Of a DNA stretch of 64,000 nt, positions 59,533 through 64,000 are shown piece by piece (position 1 is the first letter of the stretch; each line of letters begins with the position of its first letter). Under the pieces are notes generated by a model. It saw nothing but the letters and a program-made list of their open reading frames with translations. It ran no database searches and was not told the DNA's origin. Source of the DNA: Pardosa pseudoannulata (taxonomy: Eukaryota > Arthropoda > Arachnida > Araneae > Lycosidae); assembly GCA_032207245.1 (NCBI GenBank), contig CM063509.1:68270238-68334237 (forward strand). Reading direction: 5' to 3'. The position numbers and the translations under genes are program-made.

Positions 59533-60379
59533 CAGGGCTTCGAACCATAATTTTTTTTGTTCCGGTTCAACTAAAAAATTAATATCGGTTCAGTTCCGGT
59601 TTTCGCTCCGCCAAAAATAACTGTTTTCGGTTTAGTTCCGAATAAATAAATTTATTTTACGTATATTAATATTTGTACTAAAATATAATTCTATCATAAT
59701 CAAAATATGTAATTCTATCAAAATTTAGAAGATTTTATTCTTTTTTTAAATTGATACATTATGTAAATTGATACAAACAGCAGGTACGATAAGAGCGGCG
59801 AGCATTGGCATTGTTATCCATTATCAAAATCGCATTTGACAACTAGGTTCATGATTACCCACATTCGTCGTTTGACTCTCACATCGTGCACTTGGCCTTG
59901 CAATAATTATGTAAAAAATATATTATTTATTTAACATATGAAAATTGCCTCTAATTATTAATATATCTTCTAACGTGGTTTCACTGAGATTACTTCTGTT
60001 GTCTCGGAGAATAAATTTCAAACCTGAAAACGCTCTTTCAACACTAACTTGTGTAGCTGGAGCTGCCAAAACCACCATTGCAATCTTATACAAGTGCGGA
60101 TATGTAATTTTATTCTCTTCCCAGAAATCTAAAATATTATGCTTCAAAATAGGAATCAAAATAGGAAATCGAAAAGCAGTATACATGTAATGATAATTAT
60201 AACGTTAACGTTAAATTAGAAAATATTGATAAGTTGGTAACAGTAACAAAATGACTGAAAGATATATCGAACCGAAATAAACCGATATTTTTTTCGGTTC
60301 AGTTCCGGTTTTCGTTCCGACCAAAATAACGGTTTTTTCCGGTTTTCGGTTTTCGGTTCAGTTTCGGTTCGAAGCCCTG
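59533..60379 (-). mobile_element. hAT deletion derivative with perfect 8-bp duplication
   Basis: Ends CAGGGCTTCGAACC and GGTTCGAAGCCCTG (14-bp perfect inverted repeat). GTTAAAAT is duplicated exactly (59525-59532, 60380-60387). Both ends carry repeated ttcggttccggttttcg motifs, likely transposase-binding subterminal repeats. At 847 bp it keeps one coding piece, the C-terminal hAT domain. Confidence 0.9.
59923..60186 (-). pseudogene. hAT transposase C-terminal dimerisation domain
   Basis: Eighty-seven open codons contain ILDFWEENKITYPHLYKIA, then PATQVSVERAFSGLKFIL and RDNRSNLSETTLEDILIIRG, ending at a natural-looking stop. The FWE...YP.L...A......A.....VER.FS...I...R..L pattern is the hAT dimerisation domain (hATC). 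This fragment is free of stops, unlike the hAT remnants at 1385 and 6470, and belongs to a different hAT lineage. The RNase-H catalytic residues upstream are absent from the element. Whether this domain is ever translated is unknown. Confidence 0.78.
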
Positions 60380-60592
60380 GTTAAAATAACAATATATCGA
60401 TCTTCCACGGGGGTTGTAACCCTTGGGCTACCGGTTACGGGTCTGTGGGGTTTGGAATTGTTTCCCTAAACGTGAAATTACACAATGATGAACGATGAAG
60501 AAAAGAGCAGCATCTGTGATCGACTGTCCTGCTTCAATGCGCCCCACAACACGCCAGCTCCCAGAATCTTCCATTCGTCTTTGTGAAGTCAT

Positions 60593-60975
60593 AGAAACAC
60601 GTATGTTTTGAAAACAAATTGTACGAAAGTTTTAAACATCTTCTATCAGCACTTATAATCAACTTCTGTAACCTTTCATAAAGCTGGCATCTTATACGAC
60701 TCACCTTTTTGCCTATTTCTTGACATGAAAGTGCGATTGACTGTTAACTAACATATTCGCATACTTCCATCTACCTCTGCAGCGAATTGCATAATCTTCA
60801 ATTCTGATTGGCTTCCGAAAATTAGCATTTTCATCTTCGAGCTTAACTTTTGGAAGTGAGTGTATAAACCTATTTACAAAGTTTCCGAATGGAAATCACA
60901 GGAGCTCAGGATGACCTCGGTACGGACCCAAAGTCTCAGGTTCGAGGTGAACCTAAATAGCAATCTGCTGTCAGG
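60593..60975. other. intron sequence, paralogous to 29535-29845
   Basis: Blocks acttccatctacctctgcag, ttagcattttc and cttttggaagtgagtgta pair with the sequence flanking the Tc1 remnant at 27560-28690. It provides the empty sites for the miniature Tc1 (28737) and the SINE fragment (29750). Confidence 0.55.
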
Positions 60976-61003
60976 TTCCCGTCATATAACGGGTAAATGC
61001 TAG
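60976..61003 (+). mobile_element. Helitron 3' terminus fragment
   Basis: Hairpin CCCGTCATATAACGGG, seven bases, then CTAG at 61000-61003, followed by T. Only the terminus is recognisable; the upstream sequence is not from the family. Confidence 0.6.
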
Positions 61004-61251
61004 TATTTATTACAAAATAAAAATGAAATCCCAGTTTAATAAATTTCTGTATAACATATGTTGTATTCAGTTTTCCATATTATAATCTCAAAATGTCGAT
61101 TATGACATTTTGCATACAACTAGGCGATCGGTGCCCAATGGATACAATATAAATGATAAATTACAAGATTGGAATTTTAATAAAATGATACAGATTCACA
61201 AACTCATTAGTAATAAAATTTTCATAAAGGGAATTTTAAGGCTTGAATTAC

Positions 61252-61335
61252 CTGTTTCACTTCGTTCCACAAGTTTTGAAAGCACTGATATGATGGTAAC
61301 TGGTACAAATAAGGATCCAACACCTACTAAAGCTC
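61252..61335 (-). CDS. SLC46-type transporter, middle exon with TM10
   Basis: An 84-nt exon, phase 1 at both ends, bounded by acceptor tgttttcactag and donor GTAATT on the minus strand. It encodes ALVGVGSLFVPVTIISVLSK followed by LVERSETG. The hydrophobic helix is capped by the SKLV-x-x-SE-x-G stretch typical of the loop between helices 10 and 11 in SLC46 transporters (SKLV..DE.GK in others). It joins upstream exon 63168-63404 (VAAI|G) and downstream exon 57595-57754 without breaking frame. The short length and preserved splice sites argue for a functional gene. Assignment to SLC46 and not another MFS family is an inference from this loop and the two neighbouring exons. Confidence 0.7.
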
Positions 61336-61492
61336 CTAGTGAAAACAAAACAAAAAAAAACATAATATTTACTCGTCTCTTAAGTACAATAAGTTATTTA
61401 AAGGAATAAAAATATTTAGGCTGAACATTTTTCCCATTTTTAAATTCAATATTTAGATTAGCTGTGTGGATTACCATTCTAATTGGCTATAA

Positions 61493-61665
61493 TCCCCTCT
61501 ATGATAATACCCTAAGTTATCTGTCCGTCTGTCATGGGATTTATGAAGCGGTTGGACCTGGAATGGATAGAGGCATCCATATTGCATTCTTGATGAGTTA
61601 GGGCTAGCAAAATTCAAAACATCGTCTTTAAAACGTTCGAAATACACCGCTTTACCCCTTAACAG
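61493..61665 (+). mobile_element. Helitron 5' fragment
   Basis: Starts TCCCCTCTATGATAATA after A at 61492, with tctgtccgtctg, gcggttggacctggaatgga and ggcatccatattg. It ends before 61700. No 3' end. Confidence 0.65.
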
Positions 61666-61700
61666 TTGCTCCCTCAATGTACAGTAGGTCCTTCACCGGC

Positions 61701-61955
61701 CGGTGGTGGTGGTATTATGATTTGTGGGACGTTTTCTTGATCGTCTCTGGGACAATTGGTCGTGGTAGAGCAGACCATGAATGCTACAGGGTATCTGAAC
61801 ATCATTGCGGACCAGTTGCACCCTTACATGGCTCTGTTTTTCCAGCTGGATATGGAATGTTCAAACAGAACGATGCCCCATGTCACAAGGCTAAAATTGT
61901 GTTGGAGTGGTTCCAGGAACATGATGCTGAATTCCAGTTAATGTCCTGGCCCCCT
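61701..61955 (+). pseudogene. Tc1-like transposase middle fragment
   Basis: A broken plus-strand frame reads GGGIMICGTFS, stop, SSLGQLVVVEQTMNATGYL and NIIADQLHPYM. A shifted frame then continues FKQNDAPCHKAKIVLEWF and EHDAEFQLMSWPP. The QNDAPCHKA block is the second catalytic aspartate region of a Tc1-like transposase from a lineage other than the one at 58729. It stops exactly where a mariner fragment on the opposite strand begins. Confidence 0.7.
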
Positions 61956-62235
61956 GTGAATGGAACCAGCCTTCCTGTCCCAGAACACCGTGCACATCCC
62001 TTTACGTACCTACACCGTCTGTTTGAATTTGGTCCTGACCGAAGATCCACTATGAGGCCAATGCATTGACTGCTGCTTGGTTTCCGGGGTAAAGTCCGAA
62101 ATCCAAGTCTCATTGCCCGTGACGATCCTGTCGGGGAATTCGTCGCCGTCGTCGTGATACCGTAGCAGAAATGTCAGCGCTGCTCCTAATCGTTGAATTT
62201 TGTGTTTGGGTGTCAGTTTCGGCTCACAGACCTGA
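61956..62235 (-). pseudogene. mariner transposase fragment
   Basis: The minus strand reads EPKLTPKHKIQRLGAALTF, then YHDDGDEFPDRIVTGNETWI, SDFTPETKQQSMHWPHSG and, after a stop, RKGMCTVFWDRKAG. This spans the first catalytic region (VTGDETW in active members, here VTGNETW with Asp changed to Asn). It differs from the cecropia-type copies at 13891 and 20188. Both ends are truncated. Confidence 0.7.
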
Positions 62236-62574
62236 CAGAGCGGACGATGAATTTAAATTGATGCAATGCTTTGGGCTTTCAAGATCACCGACCGAACCTT
62301 GCCGGCGGCGGGAGAAGGAATTAGAGTTTCCATTTCGGACCACTGCTACCCCGCTACTGACACGAATCGGGTTTTGTTCAGCTCACATATGATTAATACG
62401 TCATAGATATGTTACGCACGTTCAATTGACAAGGCTAATTACGTTTACTTTAAAGGGGAAAACATCGGGAAACTTTCTGGATGCTCCTCGTACATTGAAA
62501 ATGTATCACGTAAGCATAGACATTGAATAGGATCATAGTCCGGCAGATTTGCTATTTCTTTGTTTCTTACTTTG
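62236..62574. other. intron sequence, no feature
   Basis: Moderately GC-rich at the left (gccggcggcgggagaagg) but without a frame or domain I recognise. Confidence 0.4.
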
Positions 62575-63145
62575 TACAAGTTTCCAAGAAAAATTCTGTA
62601 CAACTGCTGTAATTTGATCCATTTTGGTACATCGATGCACTAACTCTTTGGTATGGTACCAGGGAGCCCTGCGAATTGACTGAAGTGCTCTGTTTAGCAC
62701 TGCTTGCAGCTATTGAACATGAGTGTTTGACTGAATCCTATGATACGAGGAGGAAAAGTATAAAATATCTTCCAAGAAAAAATCTGGATAACTGCTGTAA
62801 TTTGATCCATTTTGATATATCAATGCACAAACTCTTTGATATGGTAGCAGGGAGCCCTGTAAATTGTCTGAAGTGTTCTGTTTAGCACTGCTTGCAGTTA
62901 CTGAACAGAGTGTTTTACTGAATCATATGATACGAGGAGGAAAAATATAAAATGTCTTCCAAGAAAAATTCTGGATAACTGCTGTAATTTGATCCATTTT
63001 GATATATCAATGCACAAACTCTTTGATATGGTAGCAGGGAGCCCTGCAAATTGTCTGAAGTGTTCTGTTTAGCACTGCTTGCAGTTACTGAACAGAGTGT
63101 TTTACTGAATCATATGATACGAGGAGGAAAAGTACAAAATGTCTT
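62575..63145. repeat. 188-bp triplicate next to a splice donor
   Basis: Three units with anchors aactgctgtaatttgatcca at 62602, 62791 and 62979, plus gggagccctg, ctgtttagcactgcttgcag and atgatacgaggaggaaaa. Units 2 and 3 are nearly identical; unit 1 is more diverged. The array ends about 20 bp from the donor GTAACC of the exon at 63168. Confidence 0.85.
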
Positions 63146-63167
63146 CTGAAAGTAAAAAACTGGTTAC

Positions 63168-63404
63168 CTATAGCAGCCACGTAACTATGTTTCCCCAGCG
63201 TGAGGACCAAGCAAGAAATTCCCAGGGAAAAGCATCCATAGGTGCCTAGATCGGAGTCTAGGGCTCTCCATTCCCTAGCCATGTATGTCGAAAACCACAG
63301 GACGAGTGACTGGCTGACGGTGAAAATGGCTGAGAATACTAGTACATCCTTCTGAGGCCACAAAAATTTACCCCTGAAGTACAGGGGGAAAGTGAAGATG
63401 TTAC
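63168..63404 (-). CDS. SLC46-type transporter, exon with TM7-TM9 region
   Basis: A 237-nt minus-strand exon, phase 1 at both ends, between acceptor attttccacag and donor GTAACC. It encodes NIFTFPLYFRGKFLWPQKD, then VLVFSAIFTVSQSLVLWFST and SLGISCLVLTLGKHSYVAAI. This resembles the start of the C-terminal six-helix bundle of SLC46-type major facilitators, where a LY.....W...D motif precedes helix 7. These transporters are plasma-membrane or lysosomal carriers of folates and related small molecules. The substrate here cannot be predicted. The N-terminal half (helices 1-6) must lie beyond 64000. With the exons at 61252 and 57595 it gives a continuous frame of about 160 residues. Introns of about 1.8 and 3.5 kb separate them. 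Confidence 0.72.
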
Positions 63405-63456
63405 CTGTGGAAAATACAAAATAACAAAATTAGAGCAGGTCAACATTCATCGGAAA
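63405..63456. other. intron sequence
   Basis: Polypyrimidine/acceptor side of the exon at 63404 (read on the minus strand). No other feature. Confidence 0.5.
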
Positions 63457-63560
63457 CAGTGGTTACCAAACTTTTTTTCCTACAGACACCGTCTCATAGC
63501 AAATACCTTGGCATGAGCCCCAAGTGAAATAATTCTATACAACTATATTATAACAAAACT
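63457..63560 (+). mobile_element. hAT-type terminus fragment
   Basis: Begins CAGTGGTTACCAAACTTTTT, a common hAT-terminal pattern, and continues with cagacaccgtctcatagc. No opposite end or target duplication was found in the remaining window. Confidence 0.4.
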
Positions 63561-63795
63561 ACTATTTATACCGTAGATTCCAAAACCCCTGAGAATTTTC
63601 CTGTGCCATAATGAGGCCTTTTGGATATAAATTTACTTCGATACTTTTTATGTATCAGATTACAAGATGTGTTTTGACAACATATTTCTTAAGGATCCAA
63701 CTTTGGGGTTTTGTGCAAAATCTGTACATTCGTTTGCAAATATAGTTTACTTTATTCTTATACACTTACTCACATCTATAATACAGGCTGACGTT
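63561..63795. other. unassigned sequence
   Basis: A 73-codon plus-strand frame (63667-63888) runs into the next hAT-like end and shows no domain. Confidence 0.4.
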
Positions 63796-64000
63796 CAGGG
63801 CCCGACTAAGATACTTTTGTGCCCAGGGCACAATCCAATTTTTGTGCCCTCCACCCCCATGCAAATTTATAGCGACAAATTATCATAATTACAGTCATAT
63901 AAAAATTATAACATTGAATTAGCAAACGGATTTAAGAAATTAGCATTAAAGTAATATTCGAAATCAAAAAACACCAAATTTTTATTTTACGTAATCATTA
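63796..64000 (+). mobile_element. possible hAT element 5' end, cut by window edge
   Basis: Starts CAGGGCCCGACTAAGATAC and is followed by ttttgtgcccagggcacaa, which repeats the gggc-type motif. It continues past the window, so the other end cannot be checked. Confidence 0.35.

Larger units (their letters stand above)
58729..60592 (-). pseudogene. Tc1-like transposase, near full length, split by a hAT element
   Basis: Minus-strand ATG at 60592 opens MTSQRRMEDSGSWRVVGR then IEAGQSITDAALFF, the N-terminal helix-turn-helix region. The gene is interrupted at 60379-59533 by a hAT element and continues KRNRRATSSRVTSMVTAF, LYSRVPRVC and RLKWCREHVNWI. The last 200 codons (59331-58729) are open and hold the DD34E triad FTDESRF, LMDDNAR and NPIENLW. 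The end is GDHIPY and stop. Removing the insertion leaves about 336 codons, the family's usual length. Other lesions are a stop before LYSRV and a frameshift before PRVTTPVEDR. It lies in the transporter's intron, in the same orientation. Confidence 0.85.

Overview
This is an AT-rich, intron- and transposon-dominated window of animal nuclear DNA. Arthropod is the best inference, and an arachnid such as an orb-weaving spider is plausible, from the mix of cecropia-type mariner, Tc1, hAT, piggyBac-like and Helitron elements with a tRNA-derived SINE. The species cannot be fixed from sequence alone. There are no operons, no intact tRNA or rRNA genes and no CRISPR array. The only host gene I can support is the C-terminal half of an SLC46-type (proton-coupled folate transporter-like) major facilitator, on the minus strand in three exons (63168-63404, 61252-61335, 57595-57754) with matching phase-1 junctions. 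Almost everything else is mobile DNA or tandem repeat.

Layout. 1-8060: an inverted pair of SINEs, two tandem arrays built from the 3' end of a hAT transposase gene (1472-2937 and about 6710-8060), a complete short Helitron (3981-4657), a solo LTR (5037-5755) and more SINEs. 8744-22800: a Tc1/mariner N-terminal remnant, then a tandem segmental duplication whose two copies (about 9070-16500 and 16601-22800) are separated by a 100-N gap. Each copy holds a hAT-type miniature element, T-rich repeats, a mariner whose transposase gene is split by a solo LTR, and the start of a second LTR. Copy 1 also carries a 1.25-kb inverted-repeat element with no target duplication. 22219-31510: solo LTRs, a hAT element inserted at the edge of one LTR, a Helitron, nested Tc1 remnants, a miniature Tc1 that keeps the transposase C-terminus, and a 105-bp array split by a hAT element that carries a long hairpin.

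31965-33875: an array of about 17 units of 115 bp. 33880-38750: mostly unassigned sequence, with a compound microsatellite, a solo LTR and a short TTAA-flanked inverted-repeat element. 38755-52860: a 14-kb satellite of about 54 monomers of 260 bp. A 2,063-bp composite Helitron (52861-54923) lies inside it. Its insertion point can be read exactly from neighbouring monomers, between A and T with no duplication, and it contains a hAT element and a tRNA-like stretch. 55065-57530: Helitron 3' ends and a SINE with a clean 14-bp target duplication. 57595-64000: the transporter gene, whose introns hold a piggyBac-like miniature element, a Tc1 copy split by a hAT element, Helitron ends, Tc1 and mariner fragments, and a 188-bp triplicate next to a splice donor.

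Two themes recur. Several short elements keep only the C-terminal coding part of their transposase (Tc1, hAT, piggyBac), and two satellites grew from a hAT transposase 3' end. Paralogous empty sites inside the window (satellite monomers, the segmental duplication, the Tc1 paralogue) let several insertions be dated and bounded without outside data.
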